Below are positions 1 through 11,726 of a stretch of DNA of 64,000 nt, one piece after another (position 1 is the stretch's first letter; each line of letters opens with the position of its first letter). The notes under the pieces are model-generated. The model did no database searches and was not told the origin of the DNA. It worked only from the letters and a program-made list of their open reading frames with translations. The translations under genes were made by a program, and so were the position numbers. This stretch comes from Epiperipatus broadwayi (Eukaryota; Onychophora; Udeonychophora; Euonychophora; Peripatidae): NCBI GenBank assembly GCA_028023455.1, contig JAQFVV010000284.1, forward strand, positions 1,004,246-1,068,245. Direction: 5' to 3'.

Positions 1-220
1 ATACAATATTTATATTTATTCAGACCTTTTAAAAGTTTAATTTATAAAACAATATTTTAAATCAGAGTTATTATTTATTTATTTCTATTTCAGTAAATGT
101 AGAAAATATCTACTTCAATTTTTGTCTGCGTTTATTTCTACTTTTCCTTTATTTTACATATATATATATATATATTCACAGACACTATATTAGTGTATGC
201 TATGTAAGCCAACTGGTTAC
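1..220. repeat. Direct repeat, copy 1 (may extend left of the window)
   Basis: This stretch recurs almost unchanged at 3368-3589, in the same orientation and about 3.37 kb away, with a handful of substitutions and a 2-base length change. Both copies end at the same sequence, AACTGGTTAC. The left boundary is not visible because the match starts at the first base of the window. It could be one of a pair of LTRs of a non-autonomous element, or a tandem segmental duplication. I saw no primer-binding site or polypurine tract, so I do not choose. Confidence 0.85.
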
Positions 221-2667
221 ATTGCCCCAGTCTGAGAAAAAAAGGCAAATAGAAATGAAACACCTTTTAACAATATTTTACATTATCTACATATATAATT
301 AAAACAAAGTTTATATCTAAAACTATGTACTCATCATTTTTTTCAGAGATCTGATAGATATCTGACAGCTAACAGAATGAATAGTGATCTGCAATTTTGA
401 GATAGATAAAGAACTCAACCATTGGCCTGTAAGTACACAATGCACCATGAACACCAAGAGTGCTACCTCAAATGAGACACTATAAGCTACTACAACCCAT
501 GACAAAAATAATGCAAAATCAATGCAAAGCCCTCTTTCATGGAGGGACTGGAGAATACAAAACTATGCCCTGCTTCTCTTGAGTCTTATGGGCTGGGAAA
601 TACAAACTATGCCTTACTCCTTTTTTTTGGAGACTTAGAGGCTGAAATCATGGCAGAACTATGTTAACTGCCCTATCACAAACAATATGAAATATACAAA
701 ATAGATTGGAGCAAATAGCAGAGATACAACACCCTCAGAGCTGCATGAAAACATTCCATCTTCAAGCCAATGACAAAAATCTCCATCCATCATCAAAACT
801 GAAAATACAGCTAGACAAACTTCAACAATCAAACCTCCAAAATCATCGATTTTCTATTTAACCCCAAACATGAACCCCTCCAAACATACATGAAAATTAC
901 TATTTTATAATCATCATCAATACTCTTGTCACATATTTCACAGTAATTTTTAAAATTAATTCTGCATAAAATGCATGTTTTTTTTTCTTTCTCAGTCATG
1001 GTTTGAGATCAAGTTAATAATTTTGAAGTGATGATCACCAGTATGTGGTCATCATCAGCCATACATTGGGCAGCCATCTATAATGATTTCCACAGTACAT
1101 GATCATCATCAGCCCTCAGTTAGGTAACCATTGGTAATGGGATGGGGTGGGTGAGAAGGTGGTGGAAAGTAAGTAGAATTGAACTGATGTGATGGTAAAA
1201 CATCATCACTCCCAGTCCATTTAAATTATAAGAGTATGAGATTAGAGAATTTCTGAGAACATTGAGAGATGTCTGTGAGCATTGAGAGATGATCCAGTTA
1301 ACTCATAAGATCAACTAAAAGCATTAATAACCACCAACATTATCATTTAAAAAAATAATTACAATAAATCAACAGTCCATCTTGTGGCTGGATTTGAACC
1401 ATAAAAAATGTAAATCAACAATCAACCTTATGACTGGATTGGAAATGGGTCTTCTTTAGACCAGGCTAACTATTGAGCCTTTGCCAGCTTGGGCAATTAT
1501 ATAAACATAACTTGGATGCAACAGCTTAGTGCCCATCCATTAAAATACACAATAATCAGAAAATCTAAACAATAATGCTGGGACATTTAAAACATGCTGA
1601 TCATCATCAATGCTCTGACCACTTAAGTACTGGCCAACTATAAACTTAAATTTTTAATAAGACTAAAGTAAAATAAAAGATAGTGCATCGGCTTTAAAGA
1701 GTATCCTCTTTTGTGCCAACCAGGATGATGATTGATCATCTCTGGATGCCCAAAGCACTAAACACATCCCCATTTATCCGTGTCTGAATCTAGCTCAGGA
1801 ACACAAGCTCTATTACTGTATGTGAACAAGAAATGATGGAATACAATTTTTAACAATTAAATATGTTTATTAATAACAATAAAAAATAAATAAGGTCTTA
1901 TAAGAGTTCTGATTTTGAATGATACACAATAATAAAGTCATCATTCTATAATTTACAATATTACTACAAAATTCAAGTTATTACATTAATTGACAATATT
2001 TACCATTCAAAATTCAAATTGCTACATTAATTTACAAAATTACAATTCATATTATTATTATGGTTAACATATATATGTGCACAGACATGTGATTTATAAT
2101 ATACAATTAATATTCAATAACACAATAATTACCATTTGCATATATGTCTTATTTGACAAGCATTGACATATATGTACGCACAGATTATTTATAAATTTAA
2201 TTTTGTCAAACAATAAATAACATTACTTTTATAATTAATAATTCCATTTTGAATATACATAAAATTTACATACTTGTTATAATGATAAAAGTTATTTTCA
2301 CAGTTATTCTTTTTGTTGAATATAGCATTTTTTTTTCCCTTAAAATAAATCTGATCAAATTTTTGACAGATGATTGTTGATTGATTTAAAATGTCTTGCT
2401 TTTCCTAGTCTAAAAGATTTTTGGAAATCTTTTTCTTCATTATTAATTATAACTTTGTACTTTTTTTATTATCATAAATATAAATTTAAACAGTTTTTTC
2501 TTCTTTAATAAACGATTTTAAACTAATATCATTTTATATATTTCTATCAGTTATAAAATTGTCATTTTAATAAGGAAATTATTTAAAACTTCATTATCAT
2601 ATATAATGATACTCACCACCAGCTTTATATACATTTGTCTGTGTTTCTCTGCCTTTATCTGACACAG
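221..2667. other. Non-coding stretch between the direct repeats, with a SINE-like B box
   Basis: No convincing exon is visible. Around 540-660 there are loose internal repeats (units containing AAACTATGCC). Around 1020-1140 the word ATGATCATCATCAGCC recurs. At 1387-1400 the complement reads GGTTCAAATCCAG, a good RNA polymerase III B box, so a - strand tRNA-derived SINE fragment is likely at about 1370-1510. The stretch 1850-2640 is AT-rich with no structure that I can name. Confidence 0.4.
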
Positions 2668-2743
2668 CATACGTGTATTTAATTCTTCAGCAAGCTGGAA
2701 GATTTTTCTTGATGAGTTTGGTTTTAGTGATTGTCATCATCAG
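2668..2743 (+). CDS. Weak candidate exon upstream of the guanylate cyclase exons
   Basis: The stretch follows a plausible acceptor (GACACAG) and ends CAG before GTAAAAG, a good donor. Read so that it ends in phase 0 it is open and contains SWKIFLDEF. That loosely resembles the tryptophan-containing juxtamembrane stretch (W-K/R-I) that precedes the kinase-homology domain in receptor guanylate cyclases. Position, strand and exit phase all suit a splice to the exon at 4954. The match is short and could be chance, and the exon lies between two direct repeats. Confidence 0.25.
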
Positions 2744-3367
2744 GTAAAAGTATATAATTCCGGTAATTTTTTGGCATATCATGAGATTTCTTTTGTAGTC
2801 TGAGCAATTGTCAGGCTGTCTTCCAGAACATATTTAAGCAGCTAGTTGATCCATTTGAAGTGACCCTGGCTTCATAAATCAAATCTCTGCAGTAAACTAT
2901 AATGCAGCTACTGGACTGTACTTCCTTAGATCTTCATAGGAGCTTTATATAACTCTGCTAGTTATTTTGTCCTTTTTTTCAGGCTATTGATTCAGAAGTG
3001 ACCCAGCTTCAAAACCAAAACTCATGTGAAGGAAAATAGTAGCAGCTCCTGCCTTCAGCAACATTAGTTCATGGTAGCTTTTCTGCAAATTCTCTGCTAC
3101 AGCCAACAACATACTGCTCTCTTCAAAATCATTATCCAAACTGGCTGATATTTTTTATCAGCTCTTTTTTATAAAATCATCTGAGGTGTTATAACAACAC
3201 CTTGATTAAAAACAGAATTTTATTTTTATCTCTCTAATCCCTTGGAATCTATATACATGTTTTTTACTTAGGAGATTTTTAATAGATAAAGAATTTGTTT
3301 AATTAATTAAAAAATTCCAAAAATAAGTATGGTGTTTTTATATTTCAAAATCAGAATAATAATAATA
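2744..3367. other. Non-coding stretch, nothing recognised
   Basis: It is moderately less AT-rich than its surroundings from 2780 to 3130 but stops occur in all frames. No domain, RNA gene or terminal repeat was seen. Confidence 0.4.
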
Positions 3368-3586
3368 ATACAATATTTATATTTATTTAGACCTTTTAAA
3401 AGTTTAATTTATAAAGCAATATTTTAAATCAGAGTTATTATTTATTTATTTTTATTTCAGTAAATGTAGAAAATATCTACTATAATTTTTGTCTGTGTTT
3501 ATTTCTACTTTTCCTTTATTTTACATATATGTGTATATATATATTTACATACACTATATTAGTGTATGCTATGTAAGCCAACTGGT

Positions 3587-3589
<3 letters not shown>
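3368..3589. repeat. Direct repeat, copy 2
   Basis: This is the second copy of the repeat at 1-220. It ends at the same base (GGTTAC) and runs straight into a (TA)n tract at 3590-3620. The few differences (for example a C to T in the first quarter and a TA to TGTG change in the microsatellite) show that the copies have diverged slightly. Confidence 0.85.
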
Positions 3590-3622
<33 letters not shown>

Positions 3623-3627
3623 CCAGT

Positions 3628-3703
3628 AACCCTTTTATAATTACATTAAGTTATATATATATATATATATATATATAAAACTTAATGTAATTATAAAAGG
3701 GTT
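3628..3703. repeat. Foldback with (TA)n loop made of two ends of the ribozyme repeat
   Basis: The arms 3628-3655 and 3675-3703 are inverted copies of each other (AACCCTTTTATAATTACATT on the left). The loop between them is (TA)n. The right arm is the 3' end of the - strand ribozyme repeat that follows, because the same words occur at 61701-61720. The structure is therefore two element ends facing each other across a TA microsatellite. Confidence 0.8.
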
Positions 3704-3912
3704 GAATGCAGACTTTAATCTCCCTACATCTAGCCAATCCATCTTATACAACTGACATACATGAACACATAAATGTAAAAAAATGTGATATCCAATATAC
3801 GTATTTTTTGCTGAAGCAGCACTCATCACTTGGTCCAGATCACTATCTCCAACACATATATACAATCAGTGCTCAGTTTATGTTAATACAGAAAATCTTC
3901 AAACTTTAATGA
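3675..3912 (-). mobile_element. Ribozyme-bearing short repeat (family X), copy a
   Basis: This is a short non-coding repeat on the - strand. In element orientation it has a segment matching GAGCACTGATTG, a hammerhead-like region (3783-3848), and the shared 3' end close to CCTTTTATAATTACATTAAG. Here the ribozyme core has C3 changed to G and the GAAA box changed to AAAAA, so it should be inactive. Its truncated 5' end meets the 5' end of copy b at about 3912, in head-to-head order. Confidence 0.75.
3783..3848 (-). ncRNA. Decayed hammerhead ribozyme motif (family X, copy a)
   Basis: Read on the - strand, stem I (GTGAT with ATCAC, and CCAA with TTGG), part of stem II (GTGCTG with CAGCA) and the stem III palindrome ATACGTAT are still visible. 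The core reads GUGAUGA instead of CUGAUGA and the GAAA box has lost its G, both of which are needed for cleavage in the hammerhead family. Confidence 0.7.
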
Positions 3913-4339
3913 AATTGAGATCAATATAGGTATGACAATAATATTGGCATCAATAAGAATTTTTAAAATTGTATCCTCACATTTTTAATGGAATGGATGC
4001 CTGAAAATATGGAGAGTGGAGAAGATTAAAGTGTGTCCATTAAAGCTTAAATATTTGCCATCTTGATATAAACTGAGCACTGATTATATATATGTGTGGG
4101 AGATGTTATTCAGGACCACTGCTGAGTGCTGGTTCAGCACAGAATACATATATTGGAGATTATATGTCTTATTCACATGAAAGTGGCCATGGGTGTTAGT
4201 CGTATAGGATGGATTGAAGAGATAAAGGAAGACGGAATGTCTGAGTTCATGTCCCTTATAATTATATTATGTTTAGTGTACACAATCTACATCCATTTAA
4301 ATATTACATATTCAGCTTATATTTTTCCCTTCCTACTTT
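3913..4339 (+). mobile_element. Ribozyme-bearing short repeat (family X), copy b
   Basis: This + strand copy contains the 5' part shared by the family (GGTATGACAATAATATTGGC at about 3928), the stretch matching TTAAAGCTTAAATATTTGCC, a ribozyme region (4103-4165) and the 3' end CCCTTATAATTATATTATG. It is followed directly by copy c in the same orientation. It is longer at its 5' end than the facing copy a, the asymmetry also seen in the other head-to-head pairs. Confidence 0.75.
4103..4165 (+). ncRNA. Decayed hammerhead ribozyme motif (family X, copy b)
   Basis: Stem II is perfect here (GTGCTG, loop GTT, CAGCAC). The core reads CTGCTGA rather than CTGATGA and GAAA has become AGAA. Stem III and the TTGG side of stem I are kept. 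It is best seen as an inactive relic that preserves the ancestral stem II. Confidence 0.7.
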
Positions 4340-4700
4340 ATGTAATTAAAACAGCATATTAGCATCCTATATGTGAGGAGTCAGATTGACCTGAGCTTAA
4401 CATGGATATGATAATAATATTGGCATGAACAGAAACTTTGAACATTTCGTCATTGGATTTTCTATGAAATAGATGTCTGAAGAGTTGGCGACAAGAGAAG
4501 ATTGAAGCTTGTCCATTAAAGTTTGAAGATTTGCTAACTTAATACAAACTGAGCATTGATTGTATAAAGTTTGAAGATTTGCTAACTTAATACAAACTGA
4601 GCATTGATTGTATATATGTGTGGAAGATGGTAATCTGAATCAAGGTTTAGCATGAAAAGTGTATATTGAAAACCATTTTTTTTTTTCAATTTAAGTTTGT
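4340..4700 (+). mobile_element. Ribozyme-bearing short repeat (family X), copy c
   Basis: This is a tandem copy behind b, about 510 bp further on, starting with the family words GGAGTCAGATTGACCTGAGC and GATAATAATATTGGCATG. It holds a local tandem duplication of about 47 bp (about 4520-4612, unit with GATTTGCTAACTTAATACAA). The ribozyme region (4622-4668) has lost most of the core between CAA and TTTAGCATGAAA. Downstream, 4740-4860 repeats GAAAGTCTGACTTCAAGTTT twice with TA-rich spacers, which looks like duplicated element ends. Confidence 0.7.
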
Positions 4701-4953
4701 GTTTTATTTGTATAAGATGTATTGAATAGATGTAAAAAGATTGAAAGTCTGACTTCAAGTTTATATATATATAATAAAATATATATATAACTTAAAACAA
4801 TTTTATTGAAAGTCTGACTTCAAGTTTATATATATATAATAAAATTGTTTTAAGTGCTACTACAGCAAATAATACACACACCTTAGTATATGACAATACT
4901 ACAAAAAAAGGTATAATAATTGAGATATCACATATGTTTTAATTCTTTTTTAG

Positions 4954-5028
4954 GATATAAATAAACAAGAGAATTTAATAAACCCTGACGATTATCCAAA
5001 TAACCAAACATTTTTTGGTGCATATAAT
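4954..5028 (+). CDS. Receptor guanylate cyclase exon: start of the kinase-homology domain
   Basis: This is a 75-base exon of 25 codons, phase 0 at both ends. The acceptor is TTCTTTTTTAG and the donor is the strong GTAAGT. The peptide runs DINKQENLINPDDY and ends NNQTFFGAYN. The ending corresponds to the stretch of natriuretic-peptide-type receptor cyclases just before the VAxK strand (family pattern F..TAYYKGN). Spliced to 21700 it gives AYN-NSIVAVRRIN, which keeps that family pattern. Membrane receptor cyclases make cGMP; this intracellular pseudokinase domain controls the cyclase. The assignment rests on the frame and on agreement with the next two exons. Confidence 0.7.
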
Positions 5029-5108
5029 GTAAGTTTAATTTTATATCTTGAAATTAATAAGGCATATTTTAAAGAACTAATTGTAGTAACTATCATTATA
5101 CGTATTTC

Positions 5109-5137
5109 AACCCCCCCCCCCAAAAAAAAAAAAAAAA
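5109..5137 (+). repeat. Homopolymer pair: C tract followed by A tract
   Basis: A run of about ten C is followed directly by about eighteen A. It may be the tail of an old retroposed copy or a mutational hotspot; nothing around it settles the matter. Confidence 0.7.
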
Positions 5138-5293
5138 ACTAAATGGATCAATAAAAATAAATGAAATTACACCAAATTCAAAGTGGTGTCTAATAATGAA
5201 TTTAATTAACAGAAGTTTAAAGCACTAGAAAATATGTAATAGAGAAATAAGTAATAAGTACAGCCAAAGTGAGATTAAAATAAATTCATTCAT

Positions 5294-6294
5294 TAATCTG
5301 CTGAGTTAACCTTTACCACAGAGTGCCTGTTTCAAAGCATAACTAGTAAATAATTAGCACAGCATGACAGTAATTTCGATTATAAAAGATTAAACTTGAA
5401 GTGATCAAAAGTTTTTCATGACTCGTGTATAATAGGTAATTGCGAAGTACTACCTACATTATCAGATTAAACAATCAACGTCTATGGTGGGGGACATTAT
5501 TAAGTCGTATATTTATTTTGTGTGTGGAATTCATTATGTACTAACTCTCTTTAATTTTATTTTTTTGTAGTTATTCTCTAGGCATACAATCCTGGCAGAT
5601 GCAGGTTTAAAAGAATGACCGGCAATTTTCTCTCACCAAAATACTGAGTTGTAACATGGATTAGTTTTTGCTCTATTATAAATATGCATATAGAAATTAT
5701 TGATTGTAAGTTATATTGTGTCTCATTGTAGTATTTGTTATTGCAGGATGGGCAGTGTATGACTGCAAACTATCCTTCAAATTATTTATATGTATTGATA
5801 AATGGGGGTCATATGAAAACAATATTGGAATCTTCAGAAAGACTGGACTTTAATTTTGAGTGGATTTTGGCCATGAATAGCTTATTGAACCAAGGTTTCA
5901 GATCTGGTAGTCTGACGTATTTGTGTCTATTGTAGAATGCCCTAATTTGGTTGTCAAGCATGGGGGTAAAGTAGCCTGCTTGAATTCAGTTACTCTTGTA
6001 AAATTCCCAGTAATCTGTGACATTTGCTATAAATTATCATAGTTTAAAGTTTCTAAATAAGAAGATTTTGAAACTGGCTATCTTGTATTGAATTGGGGTG
6101 TTTCATTGTGGCTTTAATTAGCTTTTAACACTATTGGAGACATAACCACCATTTCATAGTCAATGCAATGGAATTGTCCATTTAATTTCAGGTCAATGTA
6201 TTTTATAAATTATTGGTGATCTTCGTCCTCATGTGTCCGTCTGATTATGTTTTGTAACAGACATTGTATATCGAAAGTTAACTCAGCAGATTAA
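5294..6294. mobile_element. Possible non-autonomous DNA transposon with 18-bp inverted ends
   Basis: The two ends are a perfect 18-base inverted pair: TTAATCTGCTGAGTTAAC at 5294-5311 and its complement at 6277-6294. Both outermost four bases are TTAA, as with piggyBac-type target duplications, although TTAA is common in this DNA. The inside is non-coding; its longest open stretch (5735-5935) matches nothing I know. No transposase is visible, so the class is inferred only from the ends. Confidence 0.4.
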
Positions 6295-6499
6295 TAAACA
6301 AATTACTTCAGCCTCACATTGACGTACATATTACTTATTTCTTTATCATATATATATATATATATATATATTGAAACCTCTCCCAATACCAATCCCACAT
6401 CTTTTATGAATAAATACCCAGGGGCGCCAATTCTATAGATAACAGAATAGACTACTAATCTGATTCTACTTTGAATCACTATCGAGACTCTTAGAATAA

Positions 6500-6545
6500 T
6501 GTCAAACAATAGCTTAGCTCAGTGGGGGCGATTCCAAAATATGTA
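6500..6545 (+). repeat. tRNA-like A-box fragment
   Basis: The words TAGCTTAGCTCAGTGGGGGC resemble the 5' half of a tRNA (A box TAGCTCAGTGG). No matching B box or acceptor stem follows within 80 bases, so this is a SINE fragment rather than a tRNA gene. Confidence 0.4.
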
Positions 6546-6694
6546 AAATAAAATACAGGAGGAAATATTGTGAATCAATAAGAGTTTATAAAATATCTAT
6601 ATGGGTTTGCAATAAAAAATTTGTTGAAACTGATAAAGTTCATTCATTCAAACTAATAAATTATAGTTCAAGTTTAGATCCTCCCATCATCTAA

Positions 6695-6845
6695 ATGTAC
6701 TAATCAACTTTTATATAAGTTTGAATTAAATAAAACAAAGATATAGCACTAATCAACATTTACTGTATAATAAGTTGAAATCAAATGAGACAAAAATATG
6801 GCACTAATCAACTTTTGTTATGTGGTAAGTTTAAATCAAATGACT
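6695..6845. repeat. Tandem repeat, three units of about 50-60 bp
   Basis: Three diverged units each begin ACTAATCAAC and contain a version of AAGTTTGAATTAAATAAAAC. Lengths differ between units by a few bases. Confidence 0.75.
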
Positions 6846-7269
6846 AAATTAATATCTACTTTGAAACAATAATGAAATATCTCAGGGATATAACTATATA
6901 ACTTATTTAAAAGTTTATACTATATAATAGCTACCAATTACCACCATAAAAGGTAATGACATAAAATTGAGAATTATTCTAATGAAATAGTAGTTAGACA
7001 ACGAAAGAAATAGGGTACCTTTTTATTTCTAATCATTATTTAAATAATAACTAAGTATATAACTTCTCCAGAAGTTTATCAAATAATTAAGCATTTCATA
7101 AAATGTTTGGATTGAGAAAATAATACCATCAGATCTGAACATGTTCATTATTCAATTCTTGAAATAATGCAATTATATCATATTGGATATGTAGATGTGG
7201 AAACTAAGAATACAAATGCATGTAAAAGAATAACTCTCAACAAAGTTTTTAATAAATAAAACATTTATT

Positions 7270-7595
7270 ACATTATATAGTCAAAATAAATATATATGTA
7301 CCTTTACTTCACACATATACATGTTATTAGCCAATATCAGTATTCATTACTGAACAAAATAACATTAGAGTAATTAAACATTAAAATAAACTTCTTTGTA
7401 CTTTTACTTTAAACAGATACATGTTATTAACTAATTCTAATATGCTTTATTAAACATTTATTAACAAACTAACACTGGAATAATTAATCATTAAATAAAC
7501 ATTATTATACTTTTGCTTCATCTATATATGTGTGATCAGCCAATTCTCATATTCTGTGTCAATCAAACCAACCCTAGTGTAGTTAAACAATTCAA
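7270..7595. repeat. Tandem repeat, three units of about 105-115 bp
   Basis: Units near 7283, 7388 and 7495 share the order: a TACTTTTACTT-like word, CATATACATGTTATTA, CCAATATCAGTATTC, then a TAGAGTAATTAAACATTAAA-like word. They are strongly diverged, so this is an old array. Confidence 0.75.
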
Positions 7596-7599
7596 TATG

Positions 7600-8584
7600 A
7601 ATCTAAACATGTGAGTTAGAGTGGACAAACCTATCTTTCATAAATCAATTGTACAATTTTATTAACTAGCTATACTTTCTTTTCCCCTTTCTGTCTGTTT
7701 CCTCATTCAAGATGAGGATGAATTATTCTGAGGATTTGATGATTTAAAATGAATTAGTACGATATAATTTGAAATATTCACCCAAGACTTACAAATCCAG
7801 TGATAGTTCTCTTCCATATCTTCAGAATCAATAGTATTTTATGCATGCTTCTGTATTATGCCACCTGTTATAATATATTTAACACAGCTACATCCCATCA
7901 GTTTGCTTATGAAATCAAGAGATAAAATATCATAATATGGATGAAGTCATAAACCAATCTACAACTTTTGCCCTACTTCTACTTTAGATGTTCCATAAAA
8001 GAAATTAATCCTACTTTTTATCTTTATTAGCAAACTACATTACACATAGCTATGAACATATGATGGGAAAACATTCCAAAATGGACACATGAGGGACAAG
8101 GAGGTCTTCTTAATTCTAATAATCTAAACAACAAAATACAGTGATTTCCTAACCTTACTCAGAGGTTCAATATCACCAAAAACAAGGAAAATATACTGCT
8201 TCACTTCATATAATATAATCAACATAGTGTACAACTACTTAATCTAGAAAATATAATCCACTCATGAATAGTATTTAAATAAAATAAGGGAGAGTTCTCT
8301 CAATCCCTGACAATATAATATATATCCTAAACAATTTCTTTCCTCATAGCTACTTAACACATTCCATTCTAAACATTAAAAAAAATTCATTCTTAGATAA
8401 ATTCCCAATTCTTTCACTTCTTTTGGCATATTACATCACCCGAAACTTACTGGAAAACTACAAGTCCAGTGACTATAAATTTGACAATTATATAAATGAG
8501 TTGCACAAAACAGACACACACATATAACAATGCACAAAATGATTTCAAATCATATTTAGTATGTAGATATTATACCAACATTAA
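7600..8584. other. Non-coding stretch, nothing recognised
   Basis: AT-rich intronic sequence with stops in every frame. No RNA gene, exon with good borders or repeat unit was seen. Confidence 0.4.
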
Positions 8585-8850
8585 CTAATAAATTGAAAAT
8601 AGATCTCTAATTCACAACGAATTATAAATGCTTCAAATTTTGAGGTATAATAATCATTATTAAACAGACTTATCATCTCTAACAATGCAAAAATAAAACA
8701 ACACTTTTGTGTATTTACTATTAATTAATAAATCGAAATAAAATTTTAATTTATGACAAGCTATAAATGTTTTAATTTGGAAGTATAATAATCATTATTA
8801 AATAGACCTCATCATCTGCCAATGCAAAGATAAGGCAATACTTTTATGCA
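8585..8850. repeat. Tandem duplication of about 130 bp
   Basis: Two diverged units share AATAAATTGAAA/AATAAATCGAAA, then TATAAATG, then GTATAATAATCATTATTAAA and a CAATGCAAA word. The second unit starts at about 8726. Confidence 0.75.
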
Positions 8851-11219
8851 TTTAACTCTTTTTAAATTAGCTTCTAGCTTCACAATAGCAAATAAATATT
8901 TCTACCACTACCATAAGCATGTAGAATACATGTATAAAAAATCACATGAAAATAATGATCAATTACCCAGTATAATATTATATATATATATATCCAAAAC
9001 TATCTTGAAGCAAAAGAAAATAATAAAAAAGTAAAGACAAATAAATTGATCTACCTATCTACCATACACTAACAACAAAAGAAATGATTAAATTGTCTTT
9101 AGCTGGAAAATAAAAGTTTATTTGTACAGTCTGTAAATAATGCCATTTAGTCATGTACGAAAATAATGATTATAATTGAAAACCAAATAGATGTTAGTAG
9201 ATATATGGACAAATTCTCACAGGACAGACAATATGCATTTGGGATCCAATTGAAGAGCAGTTTATAAGTTCATAGCAAATATCTAATTGAAATTGCTGAC
9301 AATAGCAAGCAAAGAGTTCAAAATATTTTCTCCTCATAATGACAAATTATGTTTACTGCTGCAGATTTCTAGTAATATATTATTTAAGTAACTGAGAGTC
9401 TCACTGTTTTATAACTCAGCAATCATTCTTGTGAATTTCAAGAGAGAACACCAGTCAATGTTGACTACAATTACATTTATCAAGGAATTTATAATAATTT
9501 ATCAAAGGCCATCTATTAGGTGAATAGTTAATTACTTTATAATATTCATTTAAGTCTACATAATTATTTAAATGACAATATAATTTCAGTGATATGTTAA
9601 GTATCAGTGAGGAGAACAATAAGAAAATGTACTCATGTAATATTCATGTTCTTCCATTTGCATTGTTATAAACACATTTAATAGAGGTTAATTATCCATT
9701 AGTTTTATATAAGGCATGCATTCAATTCATTAATCCTATATAATATGAATGGTTAGGTATAATTCCCGTTCAATAATAATTTGGTATGTTACACTTAGTT
9801 AGACACACACATCCTTCCATTTGAGTTTTACTTTTCTGTAGCCAGAATAATTTTTTAATCTAGAGTTTATGAAATGTTTTGTTAAAAAGGTCAGCACAAC
9901 TTCTCCCATAAAATAACAAAATTCATACAATTCATTTTTCCTTTAATACTAGAGATTAAGATTAGGTAATTTAAACTTGAATTATAGATGCACATATACA
10001 TTTTAAATGATGATATTAAATCTAAAGTTAGTTAATTGAAAACATGAAGTTGATTATGCTCCCACTCTTTCTTTATATCCCAAAGAAAATTATTTTAACT
10101 AGTTTCATATAAGAAAAATAATACTTAAAGAAAGTTGTACTTTTGAATTTAAATTTAATATTAACCATTTGATTTTGATTTTGTAAGAAGAACCATGTAG
10201 AGAGAGAGAGAGAGAGAAAGAGAGAATAAATTATAATAAAGTATATTTCTTTTATATCTTATTATTTTTTATTACTGATTATTTCTTAGATATCCATTTT
10301 TTCTACTAATCAAGAGGCTACCCCCCCCCAAAGGTCAACTTCAAGAAGGTTAATCCCACCCTTTGCACTGAGAAAATTAGCTGGAAATATTCAATATTCT
10401 TTTCTCTCTTGAAAAAGAGAAAAAAATCATTCTGTCTTTTAAATAATATTAATTAAAATGAATCAATGAAAAAATAAATACATTCTCTACATTTCTAGAA
10501 TAATAAAATAAAAATAATTATTTAGCAAATAGAGTCATTGATCATGTATTCAGTCTGTCTAAAAATCAACCAATTCATCCACCCATTAATCACTTAAAAT
10601 GTATTTAAGTTGGTTATCAAAGATATTTATTATTAATTTAAATATTTCACTCTAAAACATAATATTCTCTATCATAATTAAATATATTAGTGAAAAATGA
10701 AGTTGTAGAAGGGCACAAACATACATGCACACTCATATATGCTGCACTATAAATACTAAACCAATCTGATGAAGATAGAAGCCTATATGACCATGAGTCA
10801 AATAGACTGTATTAACTATGCTATGGACTGGAGTATCAATGAGCAAATAAATGAGAAAATGAGTAAACAAATATCAACCTCTGTCTTACAGACAAATAAG
10901 ATAAATCTGGATCAATTCAACCTATACACTAACAGTTTTTGTGACAAGTCATCCCCCTTTCTATCATTAAATACCTATCAAAATATTAAATATCTTAAAA
11001 CTTCCAAATATTATCTGAAACTACTTTATAAACAATGTTTTGGATTATTAATGAATTTTTTTTTAAATTTCATGTTATTTCACTTTTTTTGAATAAACAC
11101 AATTGTTAATAGTGATACAGTGCTATATACTTAAAATTTCTTTCTCATGCTTATTCAGAAAGTCATATATATATATATATATATCATGAAATATCGATAT
11201 TTTTATGCTGGCAATTCAA
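8851..11219. other. Non-coding intronic stretch with small simple repeats
   Basis: It holds an (AG)n run at 10200-10226, a C9 run at 10321-10329 and a short (TA)n at 11166-11183. The open stretch 10769-11092 has no recognisable domain, is as AT-rich as its surroundings and lacks splice borders, so I do not call a gene. Confidence 0.4.
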
Positions 11220-11400
11220 ATAATAATACATGCACAGGATTCGTTTATATCCAACACTTGTCTATCATAATATAATTAAAATATTTTTTATGTTGAAAAT
11301 GCGAAGTAATAATAGATGCAAATGATATGTTTAGATCTGACATTTGTCTGTCAGAATATAATCGAAAATGCTTTTGACAACATATGATTCTGCATGGTAT
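11220..11400. repeat. Tandem duplication of about 95 bp
   Basis: Two diverged units share AATAATA.ATGCA, then a GTTTAGATC or GTTTATATC word, then CATTTGTCTGTCAGAATATAA or ACTTGTCTATCATAATATAA. Confidence 0.7.
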
Positions 11401-11726
11401 TATTTTAGAAACTGTTCAAGGATATTTTTGATATTAAGAGAAACCAACATATCACTGATGATAAAAATAAGTGATTAACAAAACTCAACATTTCGCCAAA
11501 AATCTTATTAATTGTTTTATATATTTTGTGCAATCTACATAAAATTTTAAATTATTTTTTTTAAAAAAAAACATATTTTATAAAATGAAACTCAAACTGT
11601 TATGGTTAATTTGTCAAAAAATAACTTACTAAAGTAATGTAATAGTATATACAAGTGCTTTAACACGCTGGGTGAAGCTGTTAATGGTAAAAAAACAATC
11701 AAAGTAAATTAATATAGGCCAAGCAC

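Noticed and set aside
6277-6294. Hammerhead at the right inverted end (CUGCUGA on the - strand)
   Set aside because: The core has C for A6, the GAAA box reads GATA and no stem I forms; the inverted repeat explains the word better.
6500-6545. Possible tRNA gene
   Set aside because: Only an A-box-like half is present; no B box, anticodon arm or acceptor stem follows.
10769-11092. 107-residue open frame as a small gene
   Set aside because: Composition is like the surrounding AT-rich DNA, no domain is recognisable, and there is no supporting neighbour or splice border.
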